Of a stretch of 64,000 nucleotides of DNA, positions 11,201 to 21,081 are shown in pieces. Position numbers and translations under genes: made by a program. The notes beneath the pieces were generated by a model. It searched no databases and was not told the DNA's origin. It worked only from the letters and a program-made list of their open reading frames with translations. Source of the stretch: Anaeramoeba flamelloides (Eukaryota; Metamonada; Anaeramoebidae); NCBI GenBank assembly GCA_027625915.1, contig JANTQA010000057.1, forward strand, positions 6,324,001 through 6,388,000, in the 5' to 3' direction. The stretch's first letter is position 1. Each line of letters begins with the position of its first letter.

Positions 11201-12056
11201 ACACCAACAACTGAAAAATAAAAAAAAAAAACAAGTTAAAAATCTAAAACTAAAAATAATAAGAAAAAAAAAAAGAGCAATTTAAAAATAATAAAAAATA
11301 TCACTTTTAAAGATACAAACTTTGAACATAATTTAAAGCACAAAAAAATTATAAAATTAAAGTACAAAATTTGGATTCAAGAAAAATAAACAGTGTTAAA
11401 TTTTTTTCAAAATATATGCATTAATTTGAGATTTTTTTATGCTTTAAATTTCGTTGAAAGTGTTTACCTTAAAATTGTAACTAGCTATAAGAAAAAAATA
11501 ATAATAAAAAAGATCATCAACCCAAATGAAACATAATATTCTTAAATTGAGAATTTCTTAATTTTCATATAAAATAAAAACAATTCTGTTCAATTAATTA
11601 TTTCTTGAATTTAAATATAATTTTCTTTAAATGCTTTTCAGATTTTATAGAGGGGCTAAAGGCGCGTTATTGGTATATTCTGTAATTGAAAGAGAATCAT
11701 TTGTAAATTTAGGAAAATGGTTATCTGAATTAAGAGAGAATTCACCCAAAGACATTACTATCATGCTTATTGGAAATAAAATTGATCTTGCAGATAGCAG
11801 AGAAGTCTTAACTCACGAAGGAACAAATTTTGCTGAAGAAAATAATTTAAATTTTATAGAAACAAGTGCAAAGGAAGCAACTAATGTAGAGTATGCCTTT
11901 CTTTCGATTTTAACAGATATTTTTGAAAAAAATAAAAAGAAAGAACTTTCTACAACAGAAAACGTTAAAACAGTTTCAAGTTCTAAACAGATAAAATTAG
12001 AAGAAAGGGATTTTAAAAATGAAGAACAGAAAAAAGGCAGTGGTGGTTGTTGTTAA
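2279..12056 (+). CDS. RAB11: Rab11-family small GTPase (six exons, 8.6-kb intron)
   Basis: This is a Rab GTPase acting on recycling and secretory membranes. Exons are 2279-2318, 2429-2474, 2561-2657, 2791-2805, 2981-3006 and 11642-12056; all introns are GT-AG and the phases join in frame to give 212 residues, the normal Rab length. G1 is GDSGVGKT (14-21), switch I carries TIGVEF, G3 and switch II read WDTAGQEKYRAIT (61-73), G4 is NKID (120-123), G5 is ETSAK (148-152), and the protein ends GGCC, a double-cysteine prenylation site. The EKYRAIT...[12 protein letters not shown] stretch and the NVEYAF helix point to the Rab11 group. Exon 4 is only 15 nt. The fifth intron (3007-11641) contains a LINE, a LINE fragment, a MITE and a hairpin array. 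The start was chosen because the short exon 1 supplies the LFKLVLIG strand just before the P-loop. Family assignment is firm; Rab11 rather than Rab2 or Rab4 is likely. Confidence 0.93.
3600..4356 (-). pseudogene. LINE C-terminal region with zinc motif (broken)
   Basis: After the RT palm comes a thumb-like region ([14 protein letters not shown], then [20 protein letters not shown]) and further on a motif of the form CDLCKEK...[10 protein letters not shown] near 3630-3740. The same C-terminal motif, CPLCLKYE...DHFLW, is seen in the LINE fragments at 7540-8275 and 44745-45425, showing that these are relatives. Confidence 0.8.
4391..5060 (-). pseudogene. LINE reverse transcriptase core (broken)
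   Basis: The order of RT motifs is preserved: [20 protein letters not shown] near 4920-5000, QFGFKK near 4840-4860, [15 protein letters not shown] near 4580-4625, and MYADDLILI near 4500-4525 (the YADD catalytic box). The pieces sit in more than one frame with stops between, so the RT is dead. Confidence 0.85.
5574..6327 (-). pseudogene. LINE endonuclease (EEP) region
   Basis: The N-terminal half reads [12 protein letters not shown], then [12 protein letters not shown], the usual EEP opening with the catalytic Asn and Glu. The C-terminal half, in another frame, has IIGGDFNL and ISDHNTI, the Asp/Asn and Asp-His catalytic motifs. The start used is the Met at 6325-6327 because the ORF upstream of it runs out through the target-site duplication. 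A frame change separates the two halves near 5926-5990. Confidence 0.85.
6463..6906 (+). mobile_element. MITE family M1, copy 1 (444 bp)
   Basis: The left end TTTACTGTTTTGGAAAAAAA and the right end, reverse complement TTTACTGTTGTGGAAAAAAA, are terminal inverted repeats that continue inward to the block TTTTTAATTGKGAAC. The interior has blocks found in reverse orientation at 31554-32446. No ORF. It lies just 5' of the LINE inside the Rab11 intron. Confidence 0.8.
7540..8275 (+). mobile_element. 5'-truncated LINE fragment B
   Basis: Translation on + gives a stretch ending [10 protein letters not shown], matching PRLIYKTEA of the full-length LINE, then after some breaks an ORF with [11 protein letters not shown] and NIDHFLW. 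The 3' end reads GTAAAAGGACACTCAGAGTG, then TTTACACTTCCT and an A-rich tail at about 8268-8290. The same 3' end occurs in the fragment at 44745-45425 on the other strand. Only the last 700 bp or so of the element are present. It has stops and frame changes. Confidence 0.82.
9249..10160. repeat. Modular hairpin array with long terminal inverted repeats
   Basis: The two ends are a near-perfect inverted repeat of about 58 bp, beginning GTGTCGTGGAGTGCCTAGG on the left and GTGCTGTGGAGTGCCTAGG in reverse complement on the right. Between them lie at least seven self-complementary units of 60-80 bp: near 9268-9342, 9349-9416, 9426-9497, 9757-9826, 9837-9985 (nested), 9993-10050 and 10066-10142. They use three stem modules: A (TTTTCCAGAATTCAAAAGAA), B (TTTTTTACTTTTTGAAATAA) and C (TTTTCTGTTTATTTGGAAAA type). 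Spacers between units resemble CGTTAG or TAACGGCG. No ORF. Confidence 0.85.
10161..11290. other. Intron sequence without identifiable features
   Basis: AT-rich intron DNA with a run of T at about 10785-10811. I see no ORF, TIR or tRNA-like structure. Confidence 0.5.
11300..11482. repeat. Degenerate copy of the 200-bp TIR element of 61565-61764
   Basis: Blocks CACTTTTAAAGATACAAA, GCATTAATTTGAGATTTTT and a terminal ACCTTAAAATTG line up, in order, with the element at 61565-61764. The outermost TIR bases are eroded. This copy sits about 160 bp before the last Rab11 exon. Confidence 0.5.
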
Positions 12057-13011
12057 ATTATCTGAGAACAACCATTAAAGATAATTTGTATTGTTTTATT
12101 ATCTTTGGAATAACAAATATTATATATGCGTGTGTATGTATGCATTTATGTATGTGTATATGTGTATGTTACTATTCTTTTTATTATTATCATTATATCG
12201 TTAATTTCCATATTTTTCTTCTTTAAAATTTTGTGTTTGGTTAATAGTATTTCTTTATTTATTATTAATTCGATTTTTTTTTATATAAAATATTATTTTT
12301 TTCTTGTGATAAATGAGAAATATTGATAGAAATATTTCTCTGAATATTTCTATTTTATTTCTAATATGAGTCACACATTTATTTTTTTTTTAATAATTAC
12401 ATGACAATTTTATTTAGATCATCAAAAAATAAATTTTTTATTTTTTTAACACTTTTTATTTTTATATTTTTTTAATTTGATCAAGACAAAGTTTTGTATT
12501 TGAAAAATAATCTTCAGAGTTGTTATTTTGATCCTTTTTCTAAAATGACTCAAATAATTCTTTTTTATATTCCATAGAATCAAATGATTCTTTTTTATTG
12601 CAATGATATCTCTGCTTATTTCTTGTTAAAATTTGGTTTTTCAATATAATCCCACAATTCTCAAAATCTAATAATCAATAAATAGATGATTTTTTTTTAT
12701 GTGTGAAAAAAATTAAGATTTCTAATAATAAAACAAATATTTGAGCTTTTTCGTTGTTGTGTAATGGTTTTAAATTCCTCGTTTTGCGATGTTAATTATT
12801 TTTTAGAGATTATTATTATTCTTTTAAAAACTATTTACTGATCTTCGTTTTGGCAAAATCAAACTTTCAAAATATAAAATATTTATCTTTATATTTTTTC
12901 ACCAAAAATTTTTAAAAATCTTGAAAGAATACAAAAATATTGTAAAAAAATGAATTTCAAACAGTTAAGAAAACTTTATATATAAATATATATATATATG
13001 TATGTATATAT

Positions 13012-13043
<32 letters not shown>

Positions 13044-15344
13044 TATGTACTGCAAGGTTTAGTTGAAAGATGAATTTTTTTCGAGTACATTTTTTTTTTT
13101 TTTTCTTCCAAGATCAAAAGACTTATGTCTCTATAGTAAACCCAAATCTTCAAAAAAAAAAAAAAAAAAAGTATTATTTTCTTTTTAGCAATGATCATGT
13201 ATTATTGGCGAAAAAATGTAAGTACCAATTCATAATATTTAACATACCAAAATTCAATCTTTGAAAAAAAAAATCTTTATTTAATAAATCAATTCTAGAA
13301 GAAATAATCAAGATAAACTCTTTTTCAAATTATATGGAAAAAAAATTTCAAGAATTATTCATAATTAAATCAAATTAATGGTAGTATCATTCTAAAATCT
13401 AACAAAAGCTTTAAAACATAAAAAAAAACACTCAACTGGAACTTTAAAACGCAAGAAAACAAAACAATAAAAATTAAAATTCAATATTTTAAAAATTGGT
13501 GTGCGCTTTTATTAGAAATGAAAAATCTTGTTTTGCAAATTGTAAAAAAAATTATAAAATCAAAAAAAACTTTTGAACAAGGTGAATTGGGAAAAAGTTC
13601 TTCTACATTTTATTGATAATTCTTGACATGTCAAACTTTTGTTCTTTTAAGTGTCATTTTCAAGATAAAGCCTCAATTCGTCTGGATATTTTGTTGAAAT
13701 GTTTTTTCTTTATTTCTTTTTTCTTTGTTCCGGAGATCAATCCAAAAATTGTCTTTCTTAATTCCTATATCTTACTCATTCGAAATTAAATTTAAACTGT
13801 TTCCATTTTTATACTAACAGATTATTTCCAAATTATTTTCTTCTTATCTTGATTTTTTCTTTTTCGAACTGTTAAATATCCAAAAATAAAAAACAACATC
13901 TGAAAAAATGAATAATTAAAATGTAAAATCACCAATAAGTAATTATCTTATTAACAAATAAATTTGATGGTATTGATGATTTGAGATGTGTACCCTTTTT
14001 TTGAAAAATATTTTATTAATATTCATTATATAAAATGATAAAAATTGTTTATAAAGTACAATACTCACAAAAAAAGAAAAAATCATTAATATTAATAAAT
14101 TATTGGTAGGTTAATAATTAGGGAGAGTAAAACGTACTAAAAAAAGTATTTGTAATTCTTTTAAATTCTAAGAACAATTATGAATCCATCAAATGGTTAG
14201 ATATCATCAAATAATTTAAATTAAGTTTTTTTTGTTTTGAAGAATTCAACTTTAGCTTGATAGTAATCAATCCTAAAAATGATTCAAGAAAGTAAACCGG
14301 TTATTTAATTCAAATAATTAAATTAAAACAAAAAAATAAAGAGATAAAAAAACAAGTTTTCTATATTTTTCAAATATCAAAATTATTTCCAATTTGAAAG
14401 AATTTTTATTATTGTGATTCTTTGAAGTGTTCTCGGTATGTTGAAAATTTTGAATTCAAAATATTTTTAAAAAAATATGAAAAAAAAATTTTACTTATTT
14501 GGTAGAAAACCATATCCATCCAAATCCAATAAAAAATTGAAATATAATAAGGATCCAAATGATTTTTAAAACAATAAAAGAAATATTCCTGTTTTCTATT
14601 CACTTTAAAATTCAATCTCGATGAAACCTCTTTTTAAATAATTTTTATATACAAAAAGCAAACAAAATAGACGACAAATTTTCTAGATGAAAAAATATAA
14701 GATTAAATCGAGAGCAGAAAATTCCAAACCCTTAATTTATGTAATTTCGGAGATCTTTGTGATTAGATTCTTTAATATCTTTTGTTAAAGTAGAAACCCA
14801 ACTTACAAACAAATTGTTTTCCTTACAAGAAACTATAAAGGTTGATTAACAATTTCGGATATTAAAACATTTTTTTTTTATGAAAATAACTTTAATCAAA
14901 ATATTTTAAAATAAATTTTACTGTGCTTTGTTGGAAACAGATATTTTAAATCTTTAAAATCAATCTCAGAAAAAAATATGAAAGTTTGTTTCCAAAGTAT
15001 ACAATCTTTTTTTTCTTCAAAAACATAAAGATTTTATACTTTGGTACAAAAAATCATTAGTAATTAACAAATAAAAACAACTTTCTTTGGTATTACGATA
15101 ATTCTTTCTGTTATCAATACGATATATTGCTGAATAAAAAAACAAGAGTGTTATTACTTTACTAATTCAAAATTAGGGAAATTGGTTTCTTTCTTAGGAC
15201 AAGTGCAAATAATAATTCATTTTTTTAATAATTTAGATTTATCTTATTGACCGACTTTAGATCCTTGATCAATTCAAAATTTGAAAAAAAAAAAAAAACT
15301 AGAGGAGTGAATCAAATCAATAATCTCTGTATTTCATTTCTAAC
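12057..15344. other. Intergenic region between Rab11 and the NT-C2/DIL gene
   Basis: No gene is supported. It contains GT and AT dinucleotide stretches running into a 17-base G run (13026-13042). Short ORFs here are low complexity with no family signature. Confidence 0.6.
13003..13042. repeat. (TG)n tract followed by a 17-base G run
   Basis: Alternating TA/TG and TG repeats pass directly into an uninterrupted run of 17 G at 13026-13042, which stands out in DNA with almost no G-rich sequence. Confidence 0.9.
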
Positions 15345-18300
15345 ATGAAAAGAAGAATTTTCAAATCAAAATCTGTCAAAGCTGCCCTGATTTTTTGTAT
15401 TCACCAAACAAGGAATTTTCCCTTTATAAATAGGACTGTCTTTGTTGAATCAAAAATTAAAAGAAAAAGGCTCATAACAAAAAAGTCATTAGCGAACACA
15501 AAAGGAGAAGTGAATTGGGATGAGGAATTTCGAATGGTGGTGAATTTAAAAAAAAATACAACAAAAAACAAGGACGTCAAGTCCAAAGGCAAGGATGAGT
15601 ACAAGCCGTTGTCGATAAGGTTTAAGCTGTTGGTTGACAAGGAACAAAAAGGAAGGAAATTGCTGGTAAGGAAATCAAAAAAGCATTTAACATTAGGAAG
15701 GGTGTCTGTTAATATTCCAACTCAGCTGACTCTTGAAAACAAGCCTGTGATGGAAATCTTGAATTTTTCGCAAAAGAACCCGATTTTTATTGAAGGATTT
15801 GACGGTAACGAGAAAGACAAAAAGAAAAAGAATCAAAACAAAAAAAAAAAAAAAAAACAAAGAACATCTGTTTTACAAAAATTTATTACAATAAAGGATG
15901 GAGAGCAATGGATCTCTCCTTCTCTAATTGTTTCTTATAGAATTGTCCTTGGTAGGAGTCCTGAAGATCTCAACTCTTTACTTGACAATTTATTAATCCA
16001 AAGGAAATTAGAAAATATTGAAATTCTCGAGAACCGATCGGAGGGAATTACTTCCAGCAACAGCTCCAATGGAGGCGACTCGGAAAGCGAGGATGAGATT
16101 GATAAAAAAAAAGAGCAAGAAAGAAAAAGCAAAAAGAAAAAGAAAGAAAAAAACAAAAGGAAAGACGATTGGGATTCTGATTCGACTGTTTCTGGAACAA
16201 GTTCAAATTCACAAGCAAAAAAAAACAAAACAGATATTGGATTAACAGAATTTATTGATTCTAAATCTTCTGAAAGTGAATATGATCTTTCAAACTTAAC
16301 ACTAACATATACTGATGATGAAAGTGGATCTGGATCTGGATCAGGATCTGGATCAGGATCTGGGTCTGGATCTGGATCTTTGTCTGGAAGTGGAAATGAA
16401 AATGCAAATGACAATCGAAGCAGCAGTTATGGAAGTGAAAATTCAAATAACGAAATTAAAAAGAAATATAACAATAAGAAGAATAAGATGAATGATAATA
16501 TAAATAAAGATCTGTTATTAATTGAATCAACTGATTTACTTATTGAAAATTTATTAAAAGAATTAATAACAGCGATCACAGATAATGACAAAGAGGTAAA
16601 TTTTGAAAAAGTTAAAAATAATTTAATCAAAATATTTGATAATGAAGAGAGAACGGAATTAAAGGAAAAAGTCGACAAATTAGATTTCTTGATCCAAGAG
16701 TATAATTCAAAAAACTTTTTTAAAAACTTGAATAAAAATATTATTGACAAAAGAGAAATGATTAAAAATCAACAAGAGAAACTTGAATTAAGATTGATGG
16801 AGCTGAACAGTTTAAATCAATATTTAAAACAAAGCAAAATTTTAAAGCAAATCAAATTATTTTTTGAAAGAATTTTTCTTTTTTCCCCAATTGCTTACTC
16901 AAATGGCACTCCTCATTCTGGTTGTTTGTTATTTAAAGGTTTCCTTTATTGGTGTACATCACATTTGAATGGTAATTTTAATAGCAATCAAAAGGAGAAA
17001 GAAAGAAGAAAGAAGAAAGACAATGAAAAAAGGACCATACAATTAATATTTTGCAATGAATTAATCAAAATGATTCAACTCTTACATAATGTCCATTCCA
17101 AGAATTTATCAAAATTGTTTTGGATATTATCTAATTTAACCTTTTTTATAAAGATGATCAATTCTTTTCCAGGTTTATTATTCAAAGATCAAATGGTTGA
17201 AAATGAAATTTTTACAAATAGGAATTCTGATAAAGGAGGCGGGAAAGAGGGGAGTGGAAGGGAGAAGGGGAAGGGAGAGATGTCAAAGAAAAAGAAGCGG
17301 GGAAGAAGAGAAGAGAAAAGGCAGGGAGGGAATATAAATAAAGAAATCCGAAATGAATTTACTTTTTATAATGAAAGCAACAGCGAAGAAGAAAACGATG
17401 AAAATACAAAAGATAATGATAGCATAAAAAATACATATTATTTTAAAATTAATGATTATAATATTTTTCAAGAATTTAATTTTAATTTAAAAGAGTCTTA
17501 TTATAAAACAATTAAAATGATAATCGATAATTTAAGTTCATTAATAATACCACAAGTCGAAAAAATGTTTCTTCGAAATAAAAAATTTTCATATCATCAA
17601 ACAAAAGATCCCTTTGAAATAGAAGATAACGGCAATAGTCAGGAAATGAAAAAAAAAACGAAGAAAAAAAAAAATAGAGAAAATGATCAGCGCAATAATA
17701 ATAAATCACCATTTAGTAATCTCAAAAACTCTATTTCGAAAATTTGGTTATACGTTTCAGAACATTATTTGCCACATGAAATCCAAAATATTATTTTAAA
17801 CAAAATCCTCATGAGTCTAAATATTAGATTAACAAACGAATTTTTAATGAATCCTGATTTCTGTACGATGAAAAATTCTTTTGAAATTCAGGGGAAATTA
17901 AGCGAATTAAAAAAATGGTTAAATAATAATATAGAATGGGATGGATTACAAGGTGGCTTAGATAATATTAAAGATACAACAAAATGTTTAATTTTGCATT
18001 CAATAATACTGGAACAAAAAAATAATTATATTCAAAATATCGAAAATATCTGCCCTAGTTTGAATTTATTGCAAATAAAAACTTTATTTCAAAATTTCAA
18101 AGCTGATGAAATTGATACACGACAAATTACAAACGGTGATTTAAATTCATTTGTTGAATTTATTAAACAGCAAGCAAATCCAAATTTGGATAGAGTTATT
18201 TTAAAGAATAATGAGAGTGATGTTAATTTAAATGATAAAAATGAGAATAGTAATAATGATGATGGTAGTGATGGTGATGATGATGGTGGTGATGGTGATG

Positions 18301-18542
18301 GTGATGGTGATGATGAAGATGATGGTGATGATGAAAGTGATGAAAGTGAGAAGGATGATGATGAGAAGGATCAAATTAAAATTAAAGAAAATACTGTTAT
18401 TTCTACAAATATCGATTTTCAATTTACATTTTATGAAGATTGGAAAGATATTAATCCCTCTAATAAATTACTATCAATATCAGCATTTAAAATCGTTTTT
18501 GAATCAATTGATAAAATATTATCTTCACAAAATCTAAATTAA
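15345..18542 (+). CDS. NT-C2 and DIL-domain protein (intronless, 1065 aa)
   Basis: The N-terminal 200 residues look like an NT-C2 (EEIG1/EHBP1 type) membrane-binding domain: a basic start, VNWDEEF near residue 56, and long basic inserts. A coiled coil lies at about 460-510. From about 510 to 1060 the chain follows the dilute (DIL) globular domain of myosin V tails: LLFKGFLYWCTSH, LSKLFWILSNLTFFI, NIRLTNEFLMNPDFCTMKN followed by a W-containing helix, then LEQKNNYIQNIENICPSLNL. It has no motor domain, so it is not a myosin; a membrane- or cargo-tethering adaptor is the likely role. Low-complexity inserts are a Ser-Gly repeat at about 326-346 (GGATCT repeats), Lys-rich runs, and an Asp/Gly-rich stretch near residues 970-1010. 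Start Met follows an A-rich leader, and no splice sites are needed. Confidence 0.78.
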   Translation: MKRRIFKSKSVKAALIFCIHQTRNFPFINRTVFVESKIKRKRLITKKSLANTKGEVNWDEEFRMVVNLKKNTTKNKDVKSKGKDEYKPLSIRFKLLVDKEQKGRKLLVRKSKKHLTLGRVSVNIPTQLTLENKPVMEILNFSQKNPIFIEGFDGNEKDKKKKNQNKKKKKKQRTSVLQKFITIKDGEQWISPSLIVSYRIVLGRSPEDLNSLLDNLLIQRKLENIEILENRSEGITSSNSSNGGDSESEDEIDKKKEQERKSKKKKKEKNKRKDDWDSDSTVSGTSSNSQAKKNKTDIGLTEFIDSKSSESEYDLSNLTLTYTDDESGSGSGSGSGSGSGSGSGSLSGSGNENANDNRSSSYGSENSNNEIKKKYNNKKNKMNDNINKDLLLIESTDLLIENLLKELITAITDNDKEVNFEKVKNNLIKIFDNEERTELKEKVDKLDFLIQEYNSKNFFKNLNKNIIDKREMIKNQQEKLELRLMELNSLNQYLKQSKILKQIKLFFERIFLFSPIAYSNGTPHSGCLLFKGFLYWCTSHLNGNFNSNQKEKERRKKKDNEKRTIQLIFCNELIKMIQLLHNVHSKNLSKLFWILSNLTFFIKMINSFPGLLFKDQMVENEIFTNRNSDKGGGKEGSGREKGKGEMSKKKKRGRREEKRQGGNINKEIRNEFTFYNESNSEEENDENTKDNDSIKNTYYFKINDYNIFQEFNFNLKESYYKTIKMIIDNLSSLIIPQVEKMFLRNKKFSYHQTKDPFEIEDNGNSQEMKKKTKKKKNRENDQRNNNKSPFSNLKNSISKIWLYVSEHYLPHEIQNIILNKILMSLNIRLTNEFLMNPDFCTMKNSFEIQGKLSELKKWLNNNIEWDGLQGGLDNIKDTTKCLILHSIILEQKNNYIQNIENICPSLNLLQIKTLFQNFKADEIDTRQITNGDLNSFVEFIKQQANPNLDRVILKNNESDVNLNDKNENSNNDDGSDGDDDGGDGDGDGDDEDDGDDESDESEKDDDEKDQIKIKENTVISTNIDFQFTFYEDWKDINPSNKLLSISAFKIVFESIDKILSSQNLN
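16321..16384 (+). repeat. Coding GGATCT microsatellite (Ser-Gly repeat)
   Basis: About ten copies of a GGATCT/GGATCA hexamer encode alternating Gly and Ser within the NT-C2/DIL protein. Confidence 0.9.
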
Positions 18543-19037
18543 GATTTTCTTTTTTTCTATTATACAATTATAAAAAAGATTATTATTATTAAACAAAATT
18601 TACTTTCGTTTAATCTAAATTTATTTGCTTTATTACACAAATCCTTGAATTAAACCACAAGTTTATAGATTAGGTTAAAAATAATTAGTTTTTCTTTTTC
18701 CCTTTTTTTTTTTTTTTTTTTTTTGATATTTATGTGTTTTATTTTAACAAGTTATAAGCATTTTTTTTTTTAGGTGGCATGTTGCTTTTTGAATACTGAT
18801 ATTAAAAAAGAAGTCGAGATATAAAGGGAGCAGTATACTTTTCTGTTAAAAACATTTTTCATAAGCTGAATAAAGAGTGGAAATAATAAAACGATGGTGT
18901 GATTAAAAGGATGAATATGTTCTTTTTTATTGAACTTTTGTTTTAAAAAGTTGGAAAGATTAAAATAATTTTGGAAAAAAAAAATAATTAGAAAAAATAA
19001 AAAAAAACAGATTTTCTTATTTTAATTGGTTTTTTTA

Positions 19038-19863
19038 TTAGTGTTGTGGAAAAAAAGTATGACGATTATTTTGTCAAAAATTATAATTTACTTGTCAACA
19101 TTAGTAAAATTGATCAAAACCACCATATTTTTTAGAAGATAATTAGAATCCAAATGGGTATACAAGACTTTTAAGGGGTATAGTATCTAACTTATATTTT
19201 GTGTGATTTCAATTACATTGAGAAAGTAAAAGTTGACTGTTTTAAAAATCAAATCTTTTATTTTTCATGAAAAAATGAGTAAAAAGTACATTTTTTAGAC
19301 AATTCATATCTGACAAATTACGACTTTCTGAGATAATCTTTAATATTTAATCTGAATAATTTATTGAGTTCTTGAGAAAAATTCAATTTTAGTTTAGATA
19401 TAGCAATTCCGAAAATGACCAATTTCTTATTTTTGGATTTTTCATTGAAAATCTTTCTGAAAACTTTATTTTTTAAAAAATCGAAATGAATATCAAGGAT
19501 TAAAGATTAAAGGTACATAGAAATAGATTTGAAATTCAAAGAACTAACCCAAGAAATCTTTATTTTTAAAATAACATGTAAAATATCAAAGATAAAAAAT
19601 AATGATTTTCTTCATTTTCAGTGAAGTTTAGTTCTATAATAAAAATTTGATTTTTAAAACAGTCAACTTTTACTTTCTCAATGTAATTGAAATCACACAA
19701 AATATAAGTTAGATACTATACCCCTTAAAAGTCTTGTATACCCATTTGGATTCTAATTATCTTCTAAAAAATATTGTGGTTTTAATCAATTTTACTAAAG
19801 TTGACAATTAAATTTATAATTATTGTCAAAATAATCGTCCGACTTTTTTCCTCAACAGTAAAC
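19038..19863. mobile_element. TIR element with about 220-bp arms
   Basis: The left arm (from 19038, TTAGTGTTGTGGAAAAAAAG) and the right arm (ending 19863, reverse complement TTTACTGTTGAGGAAAAAAG) are nearly identical over some 220 bp, including blocks TTTTAGAAGATAATTAGAAT and AAAAGTTGACTGTTTTAAAA. About 380 bp of unique interior separates them. The outermost bases match the termini of the M1 MITEs at 6463-6906 and 31554-32446. No transposase ORF. Confidence 0.85.
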
Positions 19864-19969
19864 TATTTTCCAAAAATGTTGACTCCTTTTATGTTATTAA
19901 GGAAATTATTTCATCGTGTTTTGTACTAGATTCTTATAAAAAATCATTTTTCAATTTTTAGATCAAATT

Positions 19970-20420
19970 TTTTTTCTAGAAATTTTCTTTTTCTTTTTTT
20001 TTTTAACTTTTTCTTTGATTTCTTTTCTTTTTACTTTTGCCTTTTCAATATTATTATTTATTTTTTTCTTTTTCTTTGAAGAACATGTGAAAAAAAAAAA
20101 TAAGAACTTTGAAAATACCAATAAAAATTCAGAAAATTGAGACAATATAATGTATTTTAAAATGGATATATTGATTAATAAATAATCTTCTTGTTAACCT
20201 TTTTTTCACTAAAAGTTCAGCAATAAAAAATTCGTAGTGCTCGTTTGAAAAATTGTTATTCACTTTTTTTTAGTTTTTGGTTTGATTTTTTGTTATTTTT
20301 TTTAATATCAGTTCTTTGTATTTTTAGAATAATGAAAAAGTATATCAATTATAAATAATTTGCTAGTATTCAATTTTTCCCCACTTAAAAATGAATTTTT
20401 TTTCATCACATTTGATTAAA
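19970..20420 (+). repeat. Dispersed repeat R2, copy 1
   Basis: A pyrimidine-rich TTTCTT block, then a GAACATGTGAAAAAAAAAA block, then ACTTTTTTTTAGTTTTTGGTTT follow in the same order at 54080-54560 (+) and, inverted, at 52450-52930. Confidence 0.7.
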
Positions 20421-20636
20421 AATTAATTAAAAAATATCAAAATCAAAATTGATTTAAAAAGAATAATTTTTATTTTTTAAGATAGTCTTTAATTCTATTT
20501 TTGATTGTGCTTGTAAAGATATATATATATATATATATATATCCATTAATTAACTAAATTGATAAATCAATTAAATTGGGTTATTAAAATATTATTTCTA
20601 ATTTTTTTATTAAAAATAAAAAAATATTTATTATAT

Positions 20637-21044
20637 TTATTTTTTTTTATTTTTATTTTCATTTTCATTCTCATTGCTTCCAACGATTCTTTGGAACATT
20701 TTATTTTCATAAATTTCTTTTGGGTCTTCTTCTTTCATTGAAACAAATTGAGTAGTTTTATCTTCTTTTTCATCAAATTCCAATTTAATTTTTTTTTCTT
20801 TGTTCATAACTTTACCACCTTGTGATAATTTTAAATCTTGTTCAAGCTTTTCTAAATCCAATTTTTGTTTTTCTAGTTTTCTTTGTTTTTGCTCTTCCTT
20901 CCATTTTTCAATTATTGGAAGATATTCGCTAAAATATTCCTTTTTACATTCTTCAATTTTTTCAAAAAACTCATCCATCCCTTTACCAGTTACAGAAGAA
21001 ACGCCAACGGTCTTTTAAATTTACGTTATTGATATTGAAGAATA

Positions 21045-21081
<37 letters not shown>

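Larger units (their letters stand above)
3007..11641 (+). other. 8.6-kb intron 5 of the Rab11 gene
   Basis: The donor is GTAAGT straight after codon bases AC, and the acceptor is TTTTCAG at 11635-11641. The reading frame joins N-T-F-Y-R-G, exactly the Rab11 order. Other introns of this gene are 86 to 175 bp, so this one is about fifty times longer. Stretches 6907-7539, 8290-9248 and 10161-11290 have no feature I can name beyond A/T runs and a short GGAACCAAAA tandem near 8490-8520. Confidence 0.9.
18543..20636. other. Intergenic region between the NT-C2/DIL gene and GPN1
   Basis: The two genes converge here. The region holds a long inverted-repeat element (19038-19863), a dispersed-repeat copy (19970-20420) and a TA microsatellite near 20520-20541. 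No coding region. Confidence 0.6.
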
